Origin: Planktomarina sp.
Lineage (GTDB): Bacteria > Pseudomonadota > Alphaproteobacteria > Rhodobacterales > Rhodobacteraceae
Reading direction: 5' to 3'
DNA: 12,677 nucleotides
NCBI GenBank assembly: GCA_022425445.1
Contig: JAKMFM010000041.1
Coordinates: forward strand, 1 to 12,677
Shown one piece after another: positions 1 to 6,271 of this stretch. Both the position numbers and the translations under genes were made by a program. The notes beneath the pieces are model-generated. The model made no database searches. It was not told where the DNA came from and saw only the letters and a program-made list of their open reading frames with translations. Every line of letters starts with the position of its first letter. Within the stretch, counting starts at the first letter, position 1.

Positions 1-570
1 TTTGGCTATCCGATGGGCCTTCATGCCATGTATGATCTGGCCGGTCTGGACATTGGCTGGGACAATCGCAAAGCTGCGCAGGACAAGCGCGATCCAGCGG
101 AACGCTATGTTGAGATCGCCGACCGTATTTGTGAACGCGGTTGGTTTGGACAAAAAACCGGGCGCGGTTTCTATCTGTACCCCGGCGGTGCACGCATCGG
201 GACGCCAGACCCTGAAATTCTTGCTTTGATCGAGGCGGAACGCGCCAAGAAATCCATCGCAGCCCGCAAATTCACCGCGGACGAGATTATGGCGCGCTAT
301 CTGGCCGCAATGGTCAATGAAGCCTGTGAGGTTCTGCGCGAAAGCGTGGCCTTGAAACCCTCAGATATCGATGTGACCTTCGTGCACGGCTATGGCTTCC
401 CAAGATATCGAGGTGGGCCGATGAAATATGCGGACAGTTATGGTCTGGATCGACTGCTGGGAGATATCCGACGCTATGGGCAGGACGATCCCATATTTTG
501 GCAGGCCTCACCGTTACTGGAAGAGCTGGTGGCCTCTGGGCAAACTTTCGACGACCTGAACAAAGGATAG
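1..570 (+). CDS. 3-hydroxyacyl-CoA dehydrogenase, C-terminal end of a fused FadJ/PimF-type beta-oxidation enzyme (5' end outside window)
   Basis: The frame is open from base 1 to a TAG at 568-570, giving the last 189 residues. The visible part carries the C-terminal half of a first 3-hydroxyacyl-CoA dehydrogenase C domain (FGYPMGLHAMYDLAGLDIGW at 1-20, then GQKTGRGFY at 50-58) and a second such domain from about residue 92 to 180, with the family hallmark YGFPRYRGGP at 131-140. Two consecutive C domains are typical of the fused enoyl-CoA hydratase / NAD-dependent 3-hydroxyacyl-CoA dehydrogenases (FadB, FadJ, PimF). These hydrate an enoyl-CoA and oxidise the 3-hydroxyacyl-CoA to 3-ketoacyl-CoA in the cytoplasm. 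The hydratase half is not in the window, so the fusion is inferred. An AAAGGA at 562-567 just before the stop serves the next gene, 4 nt downstream, so the two are very likely co-transcribed. Together with the following dehydrogenase pair the order recalls the pimeloyl-CoA degradation operon of Rhodopseudomonas; the substrate is not shown by the sequence. Confidence 0.9.
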   Translation, partial: FGYPMGLHAMYDLAGLDIGWDNRKAAQDKRDPAERYVEIADRICERGWFGQKTGRGFYLYPGGARIGTPDPEILALIEAERAKKSIAARKFTADEIMARYLAAMVNEACEVLRESVALKPSDIDVTFVHGYGFPRYRGGPMKYADSYGLDRLLGDIRRYGQDDPIFWQASPLLEELVASGQTFDDLNKG

Positions 571-574
571 AGCT

Positions 575-1771
575 ATGGACCTGAACTTCACCGAAGCTGA
601 CAAGGCATTTCGCCAAGAGGTCATCGAATTTTTAAGCGCGGAACTGCCGGCTGATATTTCGCGTAGGGTGCATGCGGATCTACCCGTCAGCAAAGAGGAC
701 ACAGAATTTTGGCATGCGGTTTTGCATAAACGCGGCTGGCTGACTTATAATTGGCCCAAATCTTTTGGCGGTATCGGCTGGAGCCACGTGCAACAATCTA
801 TCTTTGAGGAAGAATGCGCCACCGCTGGCGCCCCGCGCATCTTGCCATTTGGCCTCAAAATGCTGGCCCCTGTTTTGATGGCTTTTGGCTCACAAGAGCA
901 ACAGGAGCATTGGCTCCCACGCATGTGCGATGGCACTGACTGGTGGTGTCAAGGCTATTCCGAACCAGGATCTGGATCTGACTTGGCCAGTCTCAAAACA
1001 ACAGCGGTTAAACAGGGCGATCACTATGTGATCAATGGCCAAAAAACCTGGACCACATTGGGTCAATACGCCAATATGATCTTTTGTCTGGTGCGCACGA
1101 ATAGCGATACCAAACCCCAGGCCGGTATTTCTTTCATCTTGGTTGATCTGGCCACGCCAGGTATCGAGATGCGCCCCATCCGCACTTTGGACGGGGGGCA
1201 GGAGGTAAATGAGGTATTTTTCACAGATGTCCGCGTCCCAGCTTCAAACTTGGTGGGCGAAGAAAATAAGGGCTGGACCTATGCGAAATACTTACTGGCC
1301 CATGAGCGCAATGGCATCGCCAATGTCGGAATTTCTGGCCAAAAGCTTGCCCGGCTCAAGCGCCTCTCCCTGACCCAAAAACGAAATGGAAAACCGCTGG
1401 CTGATGATCCATTGTTTGCGGCGCGACTGGCCCGCTTAGAGATAGAGCTGCGCAACCTAGAGACCACAAACTTGCGGGTTCTTGACGGGTTTTCGAAAGG
1501 TGCTGGACCAGGGCCAGAGAGTTCAATGTTAAAAATCATCGGATCGGAGTTGGAACAAAACTTCGACGATCTTACGCGCCGTGCCTTGGGACGCCACGCT
1601 CAGGCGCATACACCACAGGTGTTTGAACCAGGCTACAACGGACCACAGGTGGCGCCACAAGATATGGCCAATCAATCCGCCGCTTATTTCAACAAGCGCA
1701 AAGTGTCGATCTATGGCGGTTCAAATGAGATACAAAAAAACATCATAACCAAAATGATATTGGGGCTTTAA
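575..1771 (+). CDS. Acyl-CoA dehydrogenase, PimC-like large (catalytic) subunit
   Basis: A 398-residue flavoprotein dehydrogenase that would introduce a 2,3 double bond into an acyl-CoA and pass electrons to electron-transfer flavoprotein. The N-terminus MDLNFTEADKAFRQEV, the FAD-contacting motif GYSEPGSGSDLASL at 127-140, INGQKTWTT at 153-161 and the C-terminal YGGSNEIQ at 380-387 fit the acyl-CoA dehydrogenase fold. I recall very similar motifs in the large subunit of pimeloyl-CoA dehydrogenase (PimC). The C-terminal motif has Gly at 381 where medium-chain enzymes have the catalytic Glu (YEG). A Glu instead sits at 244 in AHERNGIANVG, matching the position used by isovaleryl-CoA dehydrogenase. 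ATG 575 is chosen because AAAGGA lies 7 nt upstream. The stop is 3 nt before the next gene, which encodes the likely partner subunit. A dicarboxyl-CoA or medium-chain substrate is an inference from the PimC resemblance; the family also includes subunits acting on steroid side chains. Confidence 0.88.
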   Translation: MDLNFTEADKAFRQEVIEFLSAELPADISRRVHADLPVSKEDTEFWHAVLHKRGWLTYNWPKSFGGIGWSHVQQSIFEEECATAGAPRILPFGLKMLAPVLMAFGSQEQQEHWLPRMCDGTDWWCQGYSEPGSGSDLASLKTTAVKQGDHYVINGQKTWTTLGQYANMIFCLVRTNSDTKPQAGISFILVDLATPGIEMRPIRTLDGGQEVNEVFFTDVRVPASNLVGEENKGWTYAKYLLAHERNGIANVGISGQKLARLKRLSLTQKRNGKPLADDPLFAARLARLEIELRNLETTNLRVLDGFSKGAGPGPESSMLKIIGSELEQNFDDLTRRALGRHAQAHTPQVFEPGYNGPQVAPQDMANQSAAYFNKRKVSIYGGSNEIQKNIITKMILGL

Positions 1772-1774
1772 GAT

Positions 1775-2869
1775 ATGGATTTTCAACCCACTGAAGAACG
1801 CCGCATGCTGGCGGATATGATCGGAAAATTCATTCAGAATGACTATCCTTTGAAAGAGCGACTAACGGCGGGCGCTAGCGCTTTGGGCTATTGCCCTGCG
1901 GCCTATAGCACGATGGCACAGCTGGGTTTGATCGGTGCATTATTTGAGGAAGAGGTTGGCGGCTTTGGCGGTTCGGGATTTGATATCGCAACAGTCTTCA
2001 CAGAGCTGGGCAAAGGTTTGGTCGTTGAACCGCTCAATGACACAGCACTGACCACCGGCTATATTTTGGCGCAGACTGATCAGTTGGACCTTGTCGAGCA
2101 GATCGTCCTTGGTGAGAAACGCGTAGCAATTGGTCTCATCGAAAATGGCGCAGATTATGACTGGAGCGCGCCCGAAACGCTTGCGCGCAAAACAGACGCG
2201 GAATGGCAGTTGAACGGCGTAAAAACCTCTGTGAAATTTGCCCATGGGGCTGATGCGCTGGTTGTCAGTGCACAGACACAATCCGCGCCAGGGATCAGCT
2301 TATTTTTGATTGAAGCGGCGGCAACGGGGCTCGCGGAGCATCCGTTCCAAACTGTCGATGGTGGCAACGCCTGCGAGATCACGCTGCACAACACACCTGC
2401 TCAGCTGTTGGGCGCGGAAGGTGCAGCCTATCCGTTGATCGATGCCGCAGCCGCGCGCGCCACTTTGGCCCTCTGCGCGGAGGCCTTGGGGTTAATGGAG
2501 CGCATTAAAGATATGACCATCGACTACATGCGCACGCGCAAACAATTCGGCAGCGAGCTGGGTAAATTTCAAGCGCTGCAACACCGCGTGGCGCAGATGT
2601 TGCTCGAAATCGAGCAGGCAAAATCAGCAGTCATCAATGCTGCGAATGACTTACAGGCCCCCACCGATGAACGAAATCGCGCCATATCCGCGGCGAAATA
2701 TTCGATTGGCCGAATTGGCTGTGCCGTTGCCGAAGATGCGATCCAGCTGCACGGCGGCATTGGTATGACTTGGGAGTATGATTTGGGGCATTTCGCCAAA
2801 CGGCTTGTTATGATTGACCACGAATGGGGGGATCAAGACTTCCACTTAATGCGCTTCGCTGAAAGCTGA
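1775..2869 (+). CDS. Acyl-CoA dehydrogenase, PimD-like small subunit
   Basis: A 364-residue acyl-CoA dehydrogenase-fold protein, likely the partner of the gene ending 3 nt upstream. The N-terminal helical domain runs to about residue 115, followed by a shortened beta domain and the C-terminal helical domain with RKQFGSELGKFQALQHRVA at 255-273 (FAD/dimer interface) and QLHGGIGMTWEYD at 324-336. Neither catalytic position holds Glu: the helix used by isovaleryl-CoA dehydrogenase reads AAARATLALCAEALG, and the C-terminal YEG loop is absent, the chain continuing as LGHFAKRLVMIDHEWGDQ. The usual SEPxxGSD loop is also missing near residue 120. This is the pattern of the non-catalytic subunit in heteromeric acyl-CoA dehydrogenases such as PimCD and the mycobacterial FadE pairs. 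No strong Shine-Dalgarno precedes ATG 1775 (only GGGG at 1762-1765), so translation is probably coupled to the large subunit. It is the last gene of this operon. Confidence 0.86.
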   Translation: MDFQPTEERRMLADMIGKFIQNDYPLKERLTAGASALGYCPAAYSTMAQLGLIGALFEEEVGGFGGSGFDIATVFTELGKGLVVEPLNDTALTTGYILAQTDQLDLVEQIVLGEKRVAIGLIENGADYDWSAPETLARKTDAEWQLNGVKTSVKFAHGADALVVSAQTQSAPGISLFLIEAAATGLAEHPFQTVDGGNACEITLHNTPAQLLGAEGAAYPLIDAAAARATLALCAEALGLMERIKDMTIDYMRTRKQFGSELGKFQALQHRVAQMLLEIEQAKSAVINAANDLQAPTDERNRAISAAKYSIGRIGCAVAEDAIQLHGGIGMTWEYDLGHFAKRLVMIDHEWGDQDFHLMRFAES

Positions 2870-2880
2870 CGGGTGACACA

Positions 2881-2932
2881 GGTCATTCTACGATACCTGC
2901 ATCCTCCTAACGCCTCATAGCGTATCGTGACC
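2881..2932. repeat. Interrupted inverted repeat downstream of the PimD-like gene
   Basis: The left arm is GGTCA (2881-2885) plus ACGATAC (2890-2896), with four extra bases between them. The right arm is GTATCGTGACC (2922-2932), the reverse complement of GGTCACGATAC. In RNA this could fold into a bulged stem over a 25-nt loop. No T-run follows, so it is a poor intrinsic terminator. The right arm lies at the -35 position of the TATAAT box at 2945, so an operator for the IclR-type regulator or another factor is a reasonable alternative. The function is not established. Confidence 0.45.
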
Positions 2933-2944
2933 TATACATAAGTC

Positions 2945-2950
2945 TATAAT
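2945..2950 (+). promoter_or_regulatory. Candidate -10 box of the IclR-like gene in the 208-bp intergenic region
   Basis: A perfect TATAAT lies in an AT-rich stretch about 130 nt before the regulator's ATG. No good -35 hexamer sits 16-18 nt upstream; that place is taken by the right arm of the inverted repeat ending at 2932. This is typical of a promoter needing an activator or controlled by a bound repressor. A second, weaker dyad (CCGAA 2972-2976, TTCGG 2986-2990) follows in the presumed leader. Otherwise the region 2870-3077 shows nothing recognisable. Confidence 0.4.
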
Positions 2951-3077
2951 TATATCAAAATACACTTTTTTCCGAAAATAATCTATTCGGTAGTGCCATG
3001 TCACAGACGTCTTGGATACAAGGTTATAAACCGCAAATTTTGACTCTCGGAAAGAAATCTAATGGGGTAAATTTGGA

Positions 3078-3946
3078 ATGCTCGCAATCACGGACAGCCC
3101 ACTCGCCCGTTCCGCAGAGGTCATTGGCATCTATGGGCCAATCAAGCTGCGCGATATTGAGGCGCATGTGTCATTCTCACGCTCTGCCTTGCAACGAATT
3201 TGCGCCCAACTGGAGGCGCTAAACTGGGCGCGGCGGCGAGTCTCGGATAAGGCCTATGTTCTGACTTATGCTATTGATGATTTTTTTGCTTCAGCGCAAT
3301 TTTCAGCCCCTGAAGTGGACCAAGTCCAGCCGGTTCTGAGCATGGCAAAGGCAGAGGGGTGCTATGACATCACGTTTTCTATGTTCGTAAGTAAAACTCG
3401 ATTTGCAGATGCCGACAGCACCAAGCCACCGGTCGAGTGGACCACCGAGCATTCTTTAATTTTCTCAAATGCAGCAATTTCTGCGCAGTCAGAGATGTCA
3501 GAGCAAGAGCAGAAAACGTTTATCGCCAAAGCCGCGACCCAAGCAAACCCGGAGGAGCAGACTGAGCTGCGCATGGGCAAATACCACCAAGAGGTCCGTG
3601 AAGCCCGAATGCAAGGCTATGTGCTTGATGCGACCCTGCCGTCCACCTCTTTCAGTTGGCGAGCAGAAACTGGCGCTATTTGCTCGTTGACCGTTGACCG
3701 TTGACCGTTGACCGTTGACCGTTGACCGTTGAGCCAGTCGCAGCAACCCACACTGCGCGGCAAGAGTTCCTAGAATACCACCAGCAAATTTTGGAAAAAT
3801 TTTCAATCATATGCGACGATCATTTTCGAACGAATCTGGCGGCCGCACGTGACCAACGTGCCTACGGCTTAAACAAATCGAAACCGCCAACCCATCTGTT
3901 TCTTGTCATGTTGCGCAGGACGGCCTACCTACGGGATAAGTCCTAA
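3078..3946 (+). pseudogene. IclR-family transcriptional regulator, frame closed by a heptamer repeat expansion
   Basis: The 5' part (3078-3704) encodes 208 residues. An N-terminal winged helix-turn-helix spans about 1-70 (IKLRDIEAHVSFSRSALQRI, with recognition-helix SRSALQRICAQLEAL), followed by an effector domain with the IclR-like features EVREARMQGYVLDATLP and SWRAETGAICSLTV. The frame stops at a TGA (3702-3704) inside seven tandem heptamers. The rest of the domain lies downstream in another frame (3722-3946): LTVEPVAATHTARQEFLEYH and the last helix, ending at TAA 3944-3946. Reducing the repeat to two copies joins the frames exactly as ICSLTVEPVA and gives 277 residues, a normal IclR length. 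ATG 3078 is the first in-frame start after the TAA at 3060-3062, with a weak GGGG at 3064-3067. Such regulators usually respond to small aromatic, carboxylic or acyl compounds and control neighbouring catabolic genes, here probably the acyl-CoA dehydrogenase 12 nt downstream. The truncated product loses the last effector-domain strand and helix and is probably inactive. An assembly artefact is possible but the frame logic argues for a real expansion. Confidence 0.75.
3684..3732. repeat. Seven tandem 7-bp repeats (CCGTTGA)
   Basis: One variant unit TCGTTGA (3684-3690) is followed by six perfect CCGTTGA units (3691-3732), 49 bp in all, with no spacers. Seven is not a multiple of three, so each change in copy number shifts the frame. 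Each unit ends in TGA, so three or more copies read in the upstream frame always meet a stop at the end of the third unit. The run lies in the codons for the last beta strand of the IclR effector domain. Perfect identity of six units suggests recent slippage expansion. Confidence 0.97.
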
Positions 3947-3952
3947 AGGAGG
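3945..3952 (+). promoter_or_regulatory. Strong ribosome binding site of the acyl-CoA dehydrogenase at 3959
   Basis: AAAGGAGG ends 6 nt before ATG 3959 and overlaps the TAA (3944-3946) of the restored IclR frame. In an intact regulator, ribosomes would terminate on this site, favouring coupled translation. With the frame closed at 3704, termination occurs about 240 nt earlier, so initiation here must rely on the strong site itself. Confidence 0.8.
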
Positions 3953-3958
3953 CGCAGC

Positions 3959-5119
3959 ATGTACCAGCCCGGTGAACCCTATGACGATATCCGCGAGGCC
4001 GTTGGCAAACTCTGTGCAGAATTTCCCGCAAGCTACTGGCGTGCCCTGGATAGAGAGATGGCTTATCCAGCCGCTTTTGTGCAGGCTCTGACTGAGGCTG
4101 GATGGCTCGGCGCTTTGATTCCTGAAAATTTTGGTGGATCAGGCCTGCCGCTCTCCGCAGCTGCGGTTATTTTGGAAGAAATCCACCGATCGGGGGGCAA
4201 TGCGGGCGCGTGTCATGCGCAGATGTATACTATGGGAACCCTGTTGCGGCATGGCTCAGAGGCGCAAAAGACCAAGTACTTGCCAAAGATCGCGGACGGG
4301 ACCCTCCGGTTGCAGGCCTTTGGTGTAACCGAGCCAAGCTCAGGTACCGATACAGGCGCATTGCGCACCACCGCCAAGCGAGATGGGTCCAATTATGTCA
4401 TCAACGGGCAGAAAATTTGGACCAGCCGAGCAGAGCACTCCGACCTCATGTTGCTTTTGGCGCGCACGACACCGCTAGAAGAGGGGATGAAGAAGACCCA
4501 AGGTCTTTCTGTTTTGCTGGTCGACATGCGCGAAGCGCTGGGCAACGGTCTCACCCTACGGCCGATCCGCACCATGATGAACCATGCGACCACAGAGGTC
4601 TTTTTTGACAATCTCCGCGTGCCAGCAGAAAACTTGATCGGTGAAGAAGGCAAAGGATTTCGCTATATTCTCTCTGGCATGAATGCAGAACGCATTTTGA
4701 TTGCCTCTGAATGTATTGGCGATGCGAAATGGTTTATCGAACACTCGGTGGCCTATGCCAAAGATCGCCAAGTCTTTGATCGCCCGATTGGGCAAAACCA
4801 AGGCATACAATTTCCCATTTCCAAGGCCTATGCAAATATGCGTGCCGCTGAGTTGATGGTGAAAGAGGCCCTGGCCCTCTACGAAAACGGTAGCAATCCC
4901 GGCGCTGAGGCCAATATGGCCAAAATGCTGGCCGCCGATGCCTCTAATGAAGCCGCGAATGTTGCGGTACAAACCCATGGTGGGTTTGGCTTTGCTGAAG
5001 AGTATGACGTTGAGCGCAAATTTAGAGAAACGCGGCTCTATCAAGTGGCACCGATCTCAACGAATTTGATCCTATCCTATCTCGCAGAACATGTTTTGGA
5101 TCTACCGCGCTCCTATTGA
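3959..5119 (+). CDS. Acyl-CoA dehydrogenase (third, homomeric-type)
   Basis: A 386-residue FAD-dependent acyl-CoA dehydrogenase of usual length, complete. Domains in order: N-terminal helices to about 115; beta domain with FGVTEPSSGTDTGALRTTA (121-139), INGQKIWTSRAEHSD (148-162) and RVPAENLIGEEGKGFRYIL (220-238); C-terminal helices with DRQVFDRPIGQNQGIQFPIS (269-288, FAD and dimer contacts) and QTHGGFGFAEEYD (338-350). The C-terminal loop reads YQVAPIS (361-367), without the usual YEG glutamate. Glu244 in MNAERIL is placed like the catalytic base of isovaleryl-CoA dehydrogenase. It would oxidise an acyl-CoA to the 2-enoyl-CoA and reduce electron-transfer flavoprotein; the substrate cannot be told, though branched-chain acyl-CoA is possible given the base position. 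It follows the IclR-like gene by 12 nt and is likely its target and operon partner. It is not closely similar to the two dehydrogenases upstream. Confidence 0.9.
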   Translation: MYQPGEPYDDIREAVGKLCAEFPASYWRALDREMAYPAAFVQALTEAGWLGALIPENFGGSGLPLSAAAVILEEIHRSGGNAGACHAQMYTMGTLLRHGSEAQKTKYLPKIADGTLRLQAFGVTEPSSGTDTGALRTTAKRDGSNYVINGQKIWTSRAEHSDLMLLLARTTPLEEGMKKTQGLSVLLVDMREALGNGLTLRPIRTMMNHATTEVFFDNLRVPAENLIGEEGKGFRYILSGMNAERILIASECIGDAKWFIEHSVAYAKDRQVFDRPIGQNQGIQFPISKAYANMRAAELMVKEALALYENGSNPGAEANMAKMLAADASNEAANVAVQTHGGFGFAEEYDVERKFRETRLYQVAPISTNLILSYLAEHVLDLPRSY

Positions 5120-5129
5120 AGCAAAGCCC

Positions 5130-5167
5130 TTGCCCCTGCCAGCCTAAAAAGGTTGTGGCAGGGACAA
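5130..5167. terminator. Hairpin terminator between converging genes
   Basis: CCCTGCCA (5134-5141) pairs perfectly with TGGCAGGG (5156-5163). The stem is extended outward past one mismatch by TTG/CAA and inward by CCT/AGG around a short A-rich loop. It fills the 57-bp gap between the acyl-CoA dehydrogenase stop and the qor stop, so it can serve both strands. On the minus strand the stem is followed by a modest T-containing tail (GGGCTTTGCTTC); on the plus strand there is no T-run. Confidence 0.65.
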
Positions 5168-5176
5168 AGAGAACGC

Positions 5177-6151
5177 CTAGACTGTTAGGATGGTCGAGCC
5201 AGTTGTGACGCGCGCCTCCAACGCATCATGCGCCGCTGTGACATCTTCCAAAGCAAACTCTTGACCAATCACAATTTTTACATCGCCAGATATGACCTTC
5301 GAAAATAGATGTTGCGCCATTTCCTGGCAATCTTCATGCTTGCCAATATGGGTAAAGAGCGTCGGGCGGGTGATTTTCAGCGAACCTTTCGCCCCCAATT
5401 GGGCCAAGTTGAACGGCGGCACGGGACCTGAAGCATTGCCGAACGTGATCATCATGCCCAGCGGTTTGAGGCTATTGAGGGAGCCTTCAAAAGTGCTCTC
5501 ACCCACAGAATCCATCACCACATCAACCCCCGCACCCCCGGTTAATTCATTGACCTTCTCTTCGAAGTTTTCTGACATATAGTTGATGCAATGGGTGGCC
5601 CCATGGTCCAAAGCCAATTGGCATTTTTCATCGCTGCCAGCGGTGCCAATCAGGGTAATGCCCTCTGATTTTGCCCATTGGCAGGCAATTAAACCAACGC
5701 CGCCTGCAGCTGCATGAAACAGAACTATATCGCCTTTATTCAGCGGCGTGGTGCGATGAAAGAGATATTGCACCGTCATGCCCTGAAGCATCATCGCCGC
5801 GCCCTGCTCGAAGCTGATTTCGTCGGGCAAAGGACAAACCTGGGCCGCCGGCATCACGCGCCGCTCACAATAAGAACCCGGCGGCATAGAGGCATAGGCC
5901 ACACGGCCCCCAACCTTCACATGGGTGACACCTGCCCCTACGGCTTCAATCACACCGGCCGCCTCCATACCGAGGGCCTGGGGCAAGGGCAGAGGGTAGA
6001 GTCCCGTGCGCTGATAGACGTCTATATAATTGAGCCCACAAGCTTTATGAGCGATGCGCACCTGCCCATCACCGGGTTCTCCGGCTGGCATGTCCACTAT
6101 TTTGAGTTGATCCGACCCCCCGAATGCTTTGATCACAACAGTCTTATTCAT
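5177..6151 (-). CDS. qor: NADPH:quinone oxidoreductase, zinc-free QOR family
   Basis: A 324-residue medium-chain dehydrogenase/reductase of the quinone oxidoreductase type, which reduces quinones or other alpha,beta-unsaturated carbonyls with NADPH in the cytoplasm. Seen: an N-terminal GroES-like domain with GLNYIDVYQRTGLYPLPLPQ (39-58) and the PQALGMEAAGVIEAVG stretch, then a Rossmann domain with the nucleotide-binding loop AAAGGVGL (147-154). The cysteines and histidines that bind zinc in alcohol dehydrogenases are absent, as usual for QOR. An in-frame GTG lies one codon upstream (6154), but AAGGAGA at 6157-6163 is only 2 nt from it and 5 nt from ATG 6151, so I choose the ATG. The gene stands alone between the terminator at 5130 and the divergent LysE gene, with a palindrome upstream that may control it. 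Confidence 0.92.
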   Translation of the reverse strand: MNKTVVIKAFGGSDQLKIVDMPAGEPGDGQVRIAHKACGLNYIDVYQRTGLYPLPLPQALGMEAAGVIEAVGAGVTHVKVGGRVAYASMPPGSYCERRVMPAAQVCPLPDEISFEQGAAMMLQGMTVQYLFHRTTPLNKGDIVLFHAAAGGVGLIACQWAKSEGITLIGTAGSDEKCQLALDHGATHCINYMSENFEEKVNELTGGAGVDVVMDSVGESTFEGSLNSLKPLGMMITFGNASGPVPPFNLAQLGAKGSLKITRPTLFTHIGKHEDCQEMAQHLFSKVISGDVKIVIGQEFALEDVTAAHDALEARVTTGSTILTV

Positions 6152-6185
6152 CACGCTCTCCTTTGTTTAAAAATGAGTGTAGCGC

Positions 6186-6211
6186 ATTGCCGTGTCGGTA
6201 CAATCGGCAAT
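6186..6211. promoter_or_regulatory. Palindrome in the qor / LysE divergent promoter region
   Basis: ATTGCCG (6186-6192) and CGGCAAT (6205-6211) are perfect 7-bp inverted arms with a 12-bp spacer, in the 120-bp gap between the two divergent starts. Its centre lies about 47 bp from the qor ATG and 73 bp from the LysE ATG. The symmetry and site suggest an operator for a dimeric regulator of one or both genes, although a small RNA hairpin in a leader is also possible. No convincing -35/-10 pair stands out beside it. Confidence 0.45.
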
Positions 6212-6271
6212 TCCACTGCGATGCGATCTACGGCTCTGGTCACCTTCGGACTTTGGCCTTAGGGTCAGCGC

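Noticed and set aside
2998..3222. A 74-codon plus-strand frame starting just before the IclR-like gene
   Set aside because: It has no Shine-Dalgarno, no family resemblance, and two thirds of it overlaps the helix-turn-helix coding region of the regulator in another frame.
3684..3732. CRISPR array or origin iterons
   Set aside because: The units are only 7 bp, have no spacers, and lie within a coding frame; no cas or replication gene is present.
3685..3734. TTGACC units acting as a row of -35 boxes for the acyl-CoA dehydrogenase gene
   Set aside because: No -10-like hexamer is found about 17 bp after the last units, so the match to the -35 consensus is probably incidental.
3722..3946. Independent small gene downstream of the heptamers, starting by TTG
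   Set aside because: Its sequence continues the IclR effector domain, and its start lies inside the repeat without a ribosome site, so it is better explained as the severed 3' part of the regulator.
4556..5044. Long minus-strand frame opposite the third acyl-CoA dehydrogenase
   Set aside because: It is an antisense shadow of a well-supported gene and shows no recognisable domain or start site.
6152..6154. GTG start for qor one codon upstream
   Set aside because: It would lie only 2 nt from the AAGGAGA, whereas ATG 6151 has a workable 5-nt spacing.
5714..6262. Plus-strand frame of 182 codons opposite qor
   Set aside because: It is antisense to a clear quinone oxidoreductase and its translation has no protein-family features.
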